Shown: positions 1 to 6,993, counted from the first letter of the stretch. The stretch is 12,871 bases of DNA from Coriobacteriales bacterium (GCA_031261765.1 JAISJA010000109.1:1-12871), one strand, 5' to 3'. Numbers and translations: made by a program. Notes: generated by a model from the letters alone, not told the origin.

Positions 1-734
1 CCATGCAACAATATAATCGCATAATCCAGCGATATGGCCAGTTGCAGAATAGGCGTCACGGCGTTCGTAACGAACGACACGGACGGCATGAGCGCGTTCG
101 TGCCCATGTTTATGAGGACCGCTATGCCTCTGGCCGCGAAATACAGCAACGGCTCTATCCACGACGTGGTGGTGAGTATGAGTATTATGAGGATAAGCGG
201 TATGGCCATGGACATCGCAAGGCTCACCTGCGAACTCGCGGCTTCCTGCATGGTAGCGCTTGTAGCCGCGCTGCCACCCGCGGGGTTATCACCAATGACA
301 CTATATACCTGGTTCATAACCGGCACTTCGTCGCCGGAGCGCACCGTAAACGATATTAACGCGTTGCCGTCTTTGTAGTAGCTGTCTACCGTATCCTGGT
401 TCTGCGTCTGCAGCGGTTTGTTTATGTCAACGATGTCATCTAGCCACGTTACGTTGCTTACGCCGTCTATCGCTGCCAGCTTGGCCTTATAGTCCAGGGC
501 CTCAGGAATGGAGCAATTCTGTATCATGACGTCTGTGTCCGGGGTGGACTGCGTGAATTCGTCGTTCATAACATGGATCGCCTGGGTGGACTCAGAGGCG
601 TCGGGCAGGTAGTCCACCATATTTGAGTTAACTACAGTGGCGCGCGAAAGGAAGGCGCATATCAACGCCAACACCACCGACACGATGACTATTGATTTGC
701 GATGCTTTATGATCCAACTACTATAACGATCCAT
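1..734 (-). CDS. MMPL/RND-family membrane exporter, N-terminal part (cut by window edge)
   Basis: Open frame of 244 codons running off the left edge, so only the N-terminal part is present. A short basic cytoplasmic start (MDRYSSWIIKHRKS) is followed by a transmembrane helix at about residues 13-30, an extracytoplasmic domain to about 167, then hydrophobic segments at about 171-189, 195-211 and 225-244. The final visible stretch, ending in SLDYAIILLH, matches the conserved S-x-DY motif of MMPL/RND transmembrane blocks. The family comprises proton-driven exporters of lipids, drugs or siderophores; the substrate cannot be read here. Start chosen at ATG 734; an AGGA lies 12 nt upstream, which is rather far, and an out-of-frame ATG at 743 lies between. 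The gene follows lgt on the same strand after 97 nt, so co-transcription is possible. Family call is firm; specific function is not. Confidence 0.85.
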   Translation of the reverse strand, partial: MDRYSSWIIKHRKSIVIVSVVLALICAFLSRATVVNSNMVDYLPDASESTQAIHVMNDEFTQSTPDTDVMIQNCSIPEALDYKAKLAAIDGVSNVTWLDDIVDINKPLQTQNQDTVDSYYKDGNALISFTVRSGDEVPVMNQVYSVIGDNPAGGSAATSATMQEAASSQVSLAMSMAIPLILIILILTTTSWIEPLLYFAARGIAVLINMGTNALMPSVSFVTNAVTPILQLAISLDYAIILLH

Positions 735-831
735 GCGCGTTCATGTTCCTAACGAAAAAAGAGGTCGTTATTTAATTGTAATGAAGTATGTTTAGAAACC
801 AGACGGCATTCGAGAAGTGTTTATTGAATGT

Positions 832-1764
832 TTATTTTGGTTCGTACTTATATACGTTGTGTGTAGACTTGGACGGTTCTTGTGTTTCGTCTTGCTTTGC
901 GTCTTGCGCTTGGTCAAATGGTGCATCCTGCACGCCGCCTTCCACTTTCTTAAACACGCCAAGCTGCGGCTTTTTCTTCTTGTGCGCGTACACAAGGAAT
1001 ATGACGCCAAGGATAACAAGCGGCGCCGACAACACCATGCCCATGGTGAGCCATCCGCCAAACAGATAACCTATTTGCGCGTCTGGCTGGCGCACGAACT
1101 CTACGGCTATGCGGAATATGCCATACAACAGCATGAACGTCCCGGCAAACGTGCCGCGCGGGCGCGCCGGGACCTTGCGTGAGAGTATCATCATGACAAT
1201 GAATATGACGAGACCCTCTAAGACGGCTTCATACAATTGCGACGGCTGGCGCGGCAAGTTGCCGGCAGACCCGCCAAACACGACTCCCCATGGAAGGTTC
1301 GTGACGGCGCCCCATCGCTCGCCGTTTATGAAGTTGGCGCAGCGTACTAAGAATATACCCACCGGCGCGCCTATTACTATGAGATCGCCTAACGTAAGCA
1401 GCGGTATCTTATCGACCTTTGATACTATAGCGAGCGCTACTACCATACCTATGACTCCACCGTGGAAAGACATACCACCGTTACTGACCGCGAAAACCTC
1501 CAGCGGGTGCGCGAAGTAGTAGCCGTTGCCGTAGAACAGCACGTAGCCCAAGCGCCCGCCTATTATGATGCCAAGCGCGGACGCTAGTATGATAGTAAGT
1601 AAGACATCCGCGGGAAGGCGTATCTTCCAGTGCTTCGCCGTAAGATACACTATTATGCCGCCTATTATTATGCCGGCAAGGTATCCCAAGCCATACCATC
1701 TTATGGCAAACGGGCCTATATAGAAAGCGATGGGACTTAACGCGTGGTATATATCGTTTAGCAT
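832..1764 (-). CDS. lgt: Prolipoprotein diacylglyceryl transferase
   Basis: Transfers diacylglycerol from phosphatidylglycerol to the lipobox cysteine of prolipoproteins, the first step of lipoprotein maturation in the cytoplasmic membrane. The 310-residue product has about seven hydrophobic segments and the family hallmarks: IRWYGLGYL (Tyr24 region), GGRLGYVLFY (69-78), SFHGG with His101, VRCANFINGERWG with Arg141, RQPSQLYEA (172-180), and FRIAVEFVRQPDAQIG with Arg225. By recall of the E. coli enzyme, His101, Arg141 and Arg225 correspond to its essential His103, Arg143 and Arg239. The last 40 or so residues after the HKKKKP run form a polar, acidic, probably disordered cytoplasmic tail beyond the catalytic core. 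Start ATG 1764 has a weak AGGCGA 5-6 nt upstream. The Cys-rich gene ends only 30 nt upstream, suggesting one transcript. Confidence 0.96.
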   Translation of the reverse strand: MLNDIYHALSPIAFYIGPFAIRWYGLGYLAGIIIGGIIVYLTAKHWKIRLPADVLLTIILASALGIIIGGRLGYVLFYGNGYYFAHPLEVFAVSNGGMSFHGGVIGMVVALAIVSKVDKIPLLTLGDLIVIGAPVGIFLVRCANFINGERWGAVTNLPWGVVFGGSAGNLPRQPSQLYEAVLEGLVIFIVMMILSRKVPARPRGTFAGTFMLLYGIFRIAVEFVRQPDAQIGYLFGGWLTMGMVLSAPLVILGVIFLVYAHKKKKPQLGVFKKVEGGVQDAPFDQAQDAKQDETQEPSKSTHNVYKYEPK

Positions 1765-1794
1765 GGTCGCCTATCTATCGCATACGCCGCGCGC

Positions 1795-2058
1795 TTATAC
1801 GCGGTCTTGTTCCAGGTGCTCCAGACGTGGGGCGTTCTTTATGAAGAACTTGCAGAAACGGCATGTCTCTTTAACGGCCGCCGTATAGTCTACCGTGGGG
1901 TCTAACATGTCAATGCCAATGGCAAGTTCGTGTTGCGGCTTGTCACACGCGGTGTAGCAGCAATCGGCCGGGCACACGCCGTCCGTACTTGCTATGGCAT
2001 GCGGACAACGCGAGGCCATCTCGGTGTCACAACCACGTTTTTGCCAACATTTACTCAC
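1795..2058 (-). CDS. Small cysteine-rich protein of unknown function
   Basis: An 87-residue soluble protein with eleven cysteines: KCW (4), GC (10), RCPHA (18), VCPADCCYTAC (29-39) and CRFCKFF near the C-terminus (66 and 69). The spacing suggests a structural Zn or Fe-S site. The N-terminal KCW...GC pattern recalls small two-CW type proteins of anaerobes, but this is only a resemblance. There is no signal peptide and no hydrophobic helix, so it is probably cytoplasmic. The start is GTG 2058 with AGGAG nine nt upstream. It lies 30 nt before lgt on the same strand, and the start region (RBS, GTG and the next eight codons) is duplicated just upstream at 2122-2202. The gene is very likely real; its function is unknown. 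Confidence 0.75.
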   Translation of the reverse strand: MSKCWQKRGCDTEMASRCPHAIASTDGVCPADCCYTACDKPQHELAIGIDMLDPTVDYTAAVKETCRFCKFFIKNAPRLEHLEQDRV

Positions 2059-2111
2059 CTGAACACGCTCCTGCTTCTTACCGTGGATTCCGGGTCAAGC
2101 CCGGAATGACG
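2031..2111. repeat. 81-bp direct repeat, copy A (contains real start of the Cys-rich gene)
   Basis: Aligns with 2122-2202 at an offset of exactly 91 nt with three mismatches. It contains the RBS, the GTG start and about nine codons of the Cys-rich gene plus a palindromic repeat at 2087-2107. Confidence 0.9.
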
Positions 2112-2149
2112 AAGGGGATGTAACCGCGTTTTTGCCAACATTTGCTCAC
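2078..2149 (-). other. Leader ORF made from the duplicated start of the Cys-rich gene
   Basis: Starting at the duplicated GTG (2149) with AGGAG at the same distance as in the real gene, this frame reads VSKCWQKRG, nearly the start of the Cys-rich protein. It then crosses the palindromic repeat (...FVIPGLTRNPR) and stops at TAA 2078-2080, giving 23 residues. It ends 20 nt before the real start codon. It is probably a duplication by-product rather than a functional peptide, but it has a full ribosome-binding site and could be translated. Confidence 0.5.
2087..2107. repeat. Dispersed palindromic repeat, copy 1
   Basis: ATTCCGGG (2087-2094), loop TCAAG, CCCGGAAT (2100-2107), followed by GACG. 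The 8-bp stem is perfect. The same sequence occurs at 2178-2198 and 10291-10311. It is of the REP/small palindromic element type known from many bacterial genomes. Confidence 0.9.
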
Positions 2150-2202
2150 CTGAACACGCTCCTGCTTCTTACTGTGGATTCCGGGTCAAGCCCGGAATGA
2201 CG
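2122..2202. repeat. 81-bp direct repeat, copy B (duplicated gene start)
   Basis: Second copy of 2031-2111, carrying the same AGGAG, GTG start and first codons of the Cys-rich gene, followed by its own copy of the palindromic repeat (2178-2198). The few differences from copy A indicate a fairly recent tandem duplication of a 91-nt unit. Confidence 0.9.
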
Positions 2203-2223
2203 TAATGGGGTACCGGAATGACG
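2176..2223. repeat. Composite palindromic repeat, copy 2
   Basis: Full palindrome (2178-2198) followed by TAATGGGG and a right-half copy ending GGAATGACG. The whole 48-nt composite matches 10289-10336 at 45 positions, so the palindrome and its tail travel together. Confidence 0.88.
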
Positions 2224-2305
2224 AAATATACGACCCGGAATGACATAAATGGTTATAAGGCCAATGAGGGCAGATTCCGGGAGTCTAGGTGCCCGATATA
2301 TCGAC
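2224..2305. repeat. Decayed half-copies of the palindromic repeat
   Basis: Between the composite repeat and the end of dcd there are further fragments: ACCCGGAATGAC at about 2232-2243 and ATTCCGGGAG at about 2275-2284. No gene or clear promoter was recognised here. This stretch is the downstream region of dcd. Confidence 0.55.
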
Positions 2306-2857
2306 TTACAGCGATTGGGACGGGGTCGGACCGCTCTGCCCCTGGTAGTGACTACCAAGCGTTGGGTCGCCATATGGTTTATCAACGGACGTTGACATAC
2401 GCTCGAACGATATCTGACCTATCTTCATACCGGGCGTAAGCAGGATCGGAAGGTTCGCCACATTGGAAAGCTCCAACGTTAAATTGCCGGTCCAACCTGG
2501 GTCCACGAAGCCCGCGGTTGAATGTATGAGCAAGCCTATGCGCCCAAGCGTGCTTTTGCCCTCCAGGCGTCCTAATATATCGTCTGGAATGGTAACGCAC
2601 TCCAACGTGCTGGCTAACACGAACTCGCCTGGGTGCAGCACGAATGGGTCAGATGACGTCGCCGACATGAGCTCCGTGAGCTCGGGCTGGTGCGCCGTTG
2701 GGTCTATGAAGGGATACCTGGCGTTGCGGAACACCCTGAAGTCGTTACCAAGGTGTAGGTCGATGCTGGCCGGCTGCACGTCTTTATCGTCAAACGGCTC
2801 TAGTTTTATCCTGCCGTTCGCGATCTCTTCTCGCATTGTTATGTCAGATAATACCAC
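2306..2857 (-). CDS. dcd: dCTP deaminase (actinobacterial type, possibly bifunctional with dUTPase)
   Basis: Deaminates dCTP to dUTP for thymidylate synthesis; related Mycobacterium enzymes also hydrolyse dUTP to dUMP. The 183-residue product carries LSD near the N-terminus, VQPASIDLHLG (27-37), HPGEFVLAST (75-84), RLEGKSTLGRIGLLIHSTAG (98-117), DPGWTG, TLELSN with the expected catalytic Glu129, PGMKIGQISF and a C-terminal GPTPS. The start is taken as GTG 2857 because GGAGG lies five nt upstream and the LSD motif then falls at residues 3-5 as in homologues. An upstream TTG at 2869 would overlap that Shine-Dalgarno sequence. Repeats flank the gene on both sides, and no promoter was recognised. 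Family is certain; bifunctionality is inferred from resemblance to actinobacterial enzymes. Confidence 0.93.
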   Translation of the reverse strand: MVLSDITMREEIANGRIKLEPFDDKDVQPASIDLHLGNDFRVFRNARYPFIDPTAHQPELTELMSATSSDPFVLHPGEFVLASTLECVTIPDDILGRLEGKSTLGRIGLLIHSTAGFVDPGWTGNLTLELSNVANLPILLTPGMKIGQISFERMSTSVDKPYGDPTLGSHYQGQSGPTPSQSL

Positions 2858-2915
2858 ACGGTCCTCCAAACCTCATAAACCTATTGCCGCTCCGCATACG
2901 CACTTAGCGGCTGGA

Positions 2916-2947
2916 ATCCTGCGCAACGCCTACGGCGTTCGCAGGAT
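2916..2947. repeat. Second palindromic repeat family, full hairpin
   Basis: ATCCTGCGCAACGCC, loop TAC, GGCGTTCGCAGGAT: a 14-bp stem with one bulged C, followed by GACG. It has the same design as the CCGGAATGACG repeats but a different stem. It lies upstream of dcd and downstream of the NifU-like gene. Confidence 0.85.
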
Positions 2948-2960
2948 GACGTATCGCTTG

Positions 2961-3016
2961 CCACGGCGTTCGCAGGATGACACACTGTTTGCTATCGCCG
3001 AGCTCGCGGGATGACG
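2961..3016. repeat. Partial right-arm copies of the second repeat
   Basis: CCACGGCGTTCGCAGGATGAC at 2961-2981 repeats the right arm of the hairpin at 2916-2947. A degenerate third copy (GAGCTCGCGGGATGACG) lies at about 3000-3016. Only right arms are present, so these cannot fold into the full hairpin by themselves. Confidence 0.7.
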
Positions 3017-3043
3017 CACGACGTTAGTACGCTACGACAAAAA

Positions 3044-3313
3044 CTACGCCGGCATACCAAACATGTCAGGCATAAGGCCGTCTAGCGCCGGGACCACTTT
3101 CGTGACTTCCGGAATGTGGTCTTTCAGCACTCGCTCAACACTGTTCGCAAGCGTAAGCTGGCTCATCGGGCAGCCCTTGCACGCGCCCTCAAGCTCGACT
3201 TCCACAACGCCGTCATCAGATATGCTACGCAGTTTAACGTCTCCGCCGTCAGCCTGCAAAGCCGGGCGGATTGTCTCCAAAACCTCGTCTACGCTCTCTT
3301 TTGAAATAGCCAT
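3044..3313 (-). CDS. NifU C-terminal-domain Fe-S scaffold protein
   Basis: An 89-residue protein consisting of just one NifU C-terminal domain. It has RPALQADGGDVKL (16-28) and the cluster-binding GACKGCPMS with Cys45 and Cys48, followed by a helical stretch (LANSVERVLKDHIPEV). Such proteins carry or transfer [4Fe-4S] clusters in the cytoplasm. The short C-terminal tail (ALDGLMPDMFGMPA) lies beyond the conserved fold. Start ATG 3313 has AGGAG five nt upstream. It is flanked by the POT transporter upstream and dcd downstream on the same strand; neither suggests a shared pathway. Confidence 0.93.
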   Translation of the reverse strand: MAISKESVDEVLETIRPALQADGGDVKLRSISDDGVVEVELEGACKGCPMSQLTLANSVERVLKDHIPEVTKVVPALDGLMPDMFGMPA

Positions 3314-3333
3314 TTCAACTCCTGTTTCTTATG

Positions 3334-3349
3334 GCGGGCACGCGCCCGC
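3334..3349. other. GC-rich hairpin in the leader of the NifU-like gene
   Basis: GCGGGC, loop ACGC, GCCCGC: a perfect 6-bp stem about 20 nt upstream of the NifU-like start codon. There is no T-run after it on the minus strand, so a Rho-independent terminator is not supported. Its role is unknown. Confidence 0.4.
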
Positions 3350-3402
3350 GTACGGTCAAAAGTGATAGTTATCTTTAAGTATAATACACAAGTATAGCGC
3401 AA

Positions 3403-4902
3403 CTAAAAACGTATCCCACCTGACAACTTCTCTATCGGGCGCTTTAGGCACAGGAATATAACGGCGCAAACGGCGACCACTATACCAAAGGCTATGAAGT
3501 ACCCTCCGGGCGCCGCCTCGTTGTAGAAGTTCACGGTAAAAGAGTTGACTCCCTGGCTCAACGAGTCCGATATCATCCATATGCCCATAAGCTCAGAAAC
3601 GTGCGTTGCCGGCGCGTATTCTGACGTAGCGCCCAAAGACGTTGGACTTACCAAGAGCTCTCCTACCGAGAAGAGCATTATGACGAAGAGCATCCACAGC
3701 GGGCTGAACTGCGAGCCGTCCATATGCTGCATGAACACCAATCCCAATATGAACATGGAGACCGCGGCCAGCACCATGCCACAGAACATCTTCACGACTA
3801 TGGACGGCTGGCGCGTACCAAGTTTCGCCCATAGCCACGCGAATATAGGCGTCACTATAAGTATGACCACGGGGTTAACTGACTGGTACCAAGAAGCCGG
3901 TATAATGAAGCCCGATATGTCCGAGAACAGCCGGGTGTCAGCTATGACGGGGACCGTGGCGAACTGTTGGTCGTATATCGCGAAGAACGCCGTTAGCGCT
4001 ATGAATATTGGAATATACGCCACCACGCGGCGACGCTGCTTGCTGGTTATGTGCTTATCGGCGATTATAGACGCGAAGATAGCGCACACGATGACCGTGC
4101 ATATAAGAGGGAACACCGCCGTGAACACCGGCAGCGTAAGGACGCCCGAGTTTATGAGGACGGCTATGACGACGATGAGGACGAGCGCGCCCGCTGTTAT
4201 CCACAGGCCGAACTTCCTGCGTTCCGACGGGCTAAGCGGATTCGACGCTTTGGTCTCAAGGTGCTGCAGCGTGAACTTGGACGACGTGATGAAGACCGCA
4301 AGGCCTATTATCATGACCAGCGCCGGTATCATGAAGGCGACGTGATACCCTATGGCCTCCGCGACGAAGCCCACTATTAACGGCGAGAAGAACGAGCCTA
4401 GGTTGATTCCGAAATAGTATATGTTGAACGCGGACTGCCTTTTGGGGTCGCCCTCTTTGTAAAGCGCGCCCACCAGGGCCGACACGTTGGGCTTTAACAG
4501 GCCGGTGCCAAGGCATATGAACGCGAGGGCCAGCAGCACCGCCCACATTCCAAGCGGTATGCCCAATATTATGTGTCCGACGGCTATGATCGCCCCGCCT
4601 ATTATAACGGAGCGCTTCTGACCAAGCAGCCTGTCTGCCACCCATCCGCCAATAGCGCTTGACAAATACACGAACGCCGAGAAAAGGCTTGTTATCGACA
4701 TGGCAGCGGTCTTATCAAGGCCAAGACCGCCTTCCAGCGCGGTAGCGTACAGGAACAGCACGAGGATAGACTTCATGCCGTAGTAGCTGAAGCGCTCGCA
4801 GACCTCTGTAGAGAACAGGTTGAAAAGACCGGTAGGATGCCCGAACAGCGTACGCGGGCCACGCGCGTTTATCGCGTTGTTTATCTGTGGATCTGAGCTC
4901 AC
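3403..4902 (-). CDS. POT-family (PTR2) proton-dependent di/tripeptide transporter
   Basis: A 499-residue MFS-fold protein, a normal length for bacterial POT transporters, taking up small peptides with protons across the cytoplasmic membrane. It shows the POT motif E-x-x-E-R-F-x-Y-Y (Glu33, Glu36, Arg37, Tyr40, Tyr41), GGWVADRLLGQKR, the GLLKPNVSALVG segment, and the PTR2 signature around NIYYFGINLGSFFSPLI. At least twelve hydrophobic helices are visible. The start is GTG 4902; AAGG lies directly before it and AGGG 14 nt upstream, so initiation looks weak. It is 73 nt downstream of the MerR-type gene on the same strand, with no convincing own promoter, so it may be expressed from and controlled with that regulator. 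Confidence 0.93.
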   Translation of the reverse strand: MSSDPQINNAINARGPRTLFGHPTGLFNLFSTEVCERFSYYGMKSILVLFLYATALEGGLGLDKTAAMSITSLFSAFVYLSSAIGGWVADRLLGQKRSVIIGGAIIAVGHIILGIPLGMWAVLLALAFICLGTGLLKPNVSALVGALYKEGDPKRQSAFNIYYFGINLGSFFSPLIVGFVAEAIGYHVAFMIPALVMIIGLAVFITSSKFTLQHLETKASNPLSPSERRKFGLWITAGALVLIVVIAVLINSGVLTLPVFTAVFPLICTVIVCAIFASIIADKHITSKQRRRVVAYIPIFIALTAFFAIYDQQFATVPVIADTRLFSDISGFIIPASWYQSVNPVVILIVTPIFAWLWAKLGTRQPSIVVKMFCGMVLAAVSMFILGLVFMQHMDGSQFSPLWMLFVIMLFSVGELLVSPTSLGATSEYAPATHVSELMGIWMISDSLSQGVNSFTVNFYNEAAPGGYFIAFGIVVAVCAVIFLCLKRPIEKLSGGIRF

Positions 4903-4975
4903 CCTTTAACTAATTCCGCCCTCTCTTGCCTTAGGTCCGCCTTGGCTTGCCATATGTGACTTGCTATATATAACT

Positions 4976-5794
4976 TTATATGGAGCTCTTTGTGGTTTGT
5001 ATCTTTATACTTGCCTGCAACAGGTAGTCATGCGGGTTCGCCTTGCTCAACTCGTCTTCCAGAAACACGTTGTAGACAGGCCCATCTAAAACCAGATTGT
5101 TCTTATTGGCATATCTTATCATACGTTTAGGCAGGTCACCGGGCTCACCGTAATATCCACGCGCGTATCCAACAAGGTACCTGCCCGCAGGGCGTATAGC
5201 GGTGCCTCTGGGATTCAGCGATATATAACGGTCCGGCTGCGCGGGATTGTCCTCAAAATGTTCCATGGAATTGAAGTAGCCGCCTATGGGAAAATTAGCG
5301 TAGAAGCCCAGAGCGCGCATCTTCTTCCACGAGCGCGTGAAGCTCTCGAAAAAGCTGTCACCATCGTCAAACGTGTTTTGTGGACCCAACAGGAACTGCC
5401 GCTCTATCATAGCCACGTCTTTTATACTGTTATCGTCTACGGTGCGCGCCTCAGATAAAAGTTCGCTGAAAGCACGTATCACACGGTGCGTCTCCAGCAT
5501 CTGCGTAAGCTGGTCGTCCATGGCAGAATCTTGTTGTTGGAGAAGGTCGTATATGGTGTCAGGATTGCGCTCCGGCATCCAACTGGCTATCTCCTCAAGC
5601 GACATGTTGAAATTGGAAAGCGAGCCTATAGCGCTTAAAGTCGCCAGCTGCATGGGAGAATAATAACGCTTGCCCATGGAATCGCGCTCGAATGGTTCAA
5701 GCAACCCGATGTCGTCATAATAGCGCAGCTTGGACGCCTGCGTTCCCGCAAGCTCGGCGAACTCTGTGACTGAAAGCAAGGTGTCCTGTCCCAT
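4976..5794 (-). CDS. MerR-family regulator with C-terminal GyrI-like ligand domain (BmrR type)
   Basis: A 272-residue regulator. The N-terminal winged helix-turn-helix (about 5-74) has SVTEFAELAGTQASKLRYYDDIGLL and GKRYYSPMQL, typical of MerR proteins. A helix at about 80-118 forms the dimer coiled coil. Residues 125-270 match the GyrI-like effector-binding fold, ending in the characteristic HDYLLQASIKI strand. BmrR-type proteins bind lipophilic or cationic ligands and twist promoters with long spacers. There are no metal-binding cysteines, so metal sensing is unlikely. Start ATG 5794 has AAAGG ten nt upstream. The POT gene follows after 73 nt and is the likeliest target besides autoregulation. 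The ligand is unknown. Confidence 0.9.
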   Translation of the reverse strand: MGQDTLLSVTEFAELAGTQASKLRYYDDIGLLEPFERDSMGKRYYSPMQLATLSAIGSLSNFNMSLEEIASWMPERNPDTIYDLLQQQDSAMDDQLTQMLETHRVIRAFSELLSEARTVDDNSIKDVAMIERQFLLGPQNTFDDGDSFFESFTRSWKKMRALGFYANFPIGGYFNSMEHFEDNPAQPDRYISLNPRGTAIRPAGRYLVGYARGYYGEPGDLPKRMIRYANKNNLVLDGPVYNVFLEDELSKANPHDYLLQASIKIQTTKSSI

Positions 5795-5820
5795 TGATAT
5801 GCGGCCTTTCCATATGGATT

Positions 5821-5850
5821 TATAAGATTTTTCTATGGTAGAACAGCAGC
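5821..5850 (-). promoter_or_regulatory. Possible promoter of the MerR-type gene
   Basis: On the minus strand a TATAAA (-10 like, about 5819-5824) lies about 25 nt before the start codon, with a poor -35 candidate (GCTGTT) 17 nt upstream of it. Weak evidence, based on one good hexamer only. Confidence 0.25.
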
Positions 5851-5891
5851 GCCGTTCGTGGGGTTTAATTCATAAGAAATACATAAACGCG

Positions 5892-6968
5892 CTATTTCTC
5901 CAGTTGCGGTGGTAGCGACGGAATGGCCACCACGAAACACGCGCCGCCGTTTGGCAGGTTGAACGCCTCCACCGTGCCGTCATGCGCCATGACTATAGCC
6001 TTTACTATCGTAAGGCCAAGGCCGGCGCCACCGGTAGTGCGCGCGCGCGACGTGTCCCCACGATAGAAACGGTCGAACAAGCGCGCGGGGTCAACGTCGC
6101 CAAAACCGGGGCCGTCGTCGCTAACGGTTATGACGCTGTGCTCGCGCACACCGGAAAGCTCCACCTTTATAGTGCCGCCCTTACTAACGTAGCGGCTCGC
6201 GTTGTCTATGAGGTTCTGCACCACCTGCTGCAACCTGTCAGGGTCGCCAAGCACGTCCGGCGCTTCTCCGCTTATCTCTAAGTTGGCCTCGCGCTCCTCT
6301 AATACCGGCTCCAGCATGTCCGCCGCGTTGCGCACGACCACGTGCAGGTCTATGCGGTGCAGCGCTATCTCGCCGTCGCCCTCTATATGTTGCAACGTTA
6401 GCAGGTCGTTTGCCAGGCGCGTAAGCCGTTTGCTCTCGCGCACTATCGTAGCGCCAAAGTGCCTGCGGTCTTCAAGCGATATGTCGGCGTCCATCATCGT
6501 CTCTGCCGCGCCGCGTATGGCCGTAAGCGGCGTGCGTATCTCGTGCGCCACGTCGCCCACGAACTGGCTCTGGCGTTTGTTCTCGGCCGCGGCCTCCGCC
6601 ATGGCGTTTCGCACGTTGTAACCCACCGTGTCAAGCGCGCTTGCAAGCTCTTGCACGCCCAACGGCGCGTCGTTCATCTTATCGTCCATGAAATGCGTGC
6701 CAAAGTGCCCGTCGGCCAGCTGCTTTACCTTAAGAGACAACTTCGAGAGCGGCCCCACGTATATTCCGGTGGCTATATACGCGCAGATAAACGCAAGGAC
6801 GGCCAGTAGCGGAATGCATATGATGGCTATCCAATACTGTCCTTCGTAATGCCCGTCCTGATACACTATGAGCGAGAACGAGAACAGCACGAGGAAGGCT
6901 AACGCGATGCCAACTGAGAACACGGCGCATATAAGCGATAGTAGCAATCTGAGCCTATGATACTGCAT
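5892..6968 (-). CDS. Sensor histidine kinase with two TM helices and HAMP
   Basis: A 358-residue membrane kinase. TM1 is at about 9-35, TM2 at about 47-68, and the extracytoplasmic loop is only about 10 residues. A HAMP linker follows at about 69-125, then HisKA with the H-box FVGDVAHEIRTPLTAI (phospho-acceptor His142), and an HATPase domain with N-box QNLIDNASRY (Asn252, Asn256), G1 DDGPGFG (284-290), F-box LFDRFYRG and G2 GGAGLGL (313-319). All catalytic boxes are intact. The tiny loop suggests sensing within or at the membrane. No response regulator lies next to it in this window: the gene before it is divergent and the next downstream is MerR-type. Start ATG 6968 has no Shine-Dalgarno sequence. 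Confidence 0.95.
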   Translation of the reverse strand: MQYHRLRLLLSLICAVFSVGIALAFLVLFSFSLIVYQDGHYEGQYWIAIICIPLLAVLAFICAYIATGIYVGPLSKLSLKVKQLADGHFGTHFMDDKMNDAPLGVQELASALDTVGYNVRNAMAEAAAENKRQSQFVGDVAHEIRTPLTAIRGAAETMMDADISLEDRRHFGATIVRESKRLTRLANDLLTLQHIEGDGEIALHRIDLHVVVRNAADMLEPVLEEREANLEISGEAPDVLGDPDRLQQVVQNLIDNASRYVSKGGTIKVELSGVREHSVITVSDDGPGFGDVDPARLFDRFYRGDTSRARTTGGAGLGLTIVKAIVMAHDGTVEAFNLPNGGACFVVAIPSLPPQLEK

Positions 6969-6993
6969 ATTTACAGTATAATAGAATATTCAT
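6969..6993. promoter_or_regulatory. 25-bp divergent promoter region between the kinase and ferritin/VIT genes
   Basis: The gap is AT-rich. On the plus strand a perfect TATAAT occupies 6977-6982, eleven nt before ATG 6994. On the minus strand TATTAT and TATACT lie 7-9 nt before ATG 6968. No Shine-Dalgarno sequence fits either gene, so both mRNAs would start at or near the start codon, and each -35 element must lie inside the other gene. No good -35 hexamer was found for either direction. Confidence 0.5.

Noticed and set aside
2146..2385. Minus-strand ORF overlapping dcd and the repeats
   Set aside because: Its second half is a translation of the palindromic repeats (RHSGLDPES type) and the first half is out of frame with dcd, which is certain.
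2031..3016. Repeats as a CRISPR array
   Set aside because: Copies are palindromic, irregularly spaced, truncated and of two families, and the longest direct repeat contains a gene start; there are no regular spacers and no cas genes.
3360..3402. Promoter for the NifU-like gene
   Set aside because: TATTAT and TATACT hexamers occur on the minus strand, but no -35 box at a proper distance was found.
3545..4345. Long plus-strand ORF inside the POT transporter
   Set aside because: It is antisense to a clearly conserved transporter gene and its sequence is Met/Thr/Ser-rich without domain logic; a product of codon bias.
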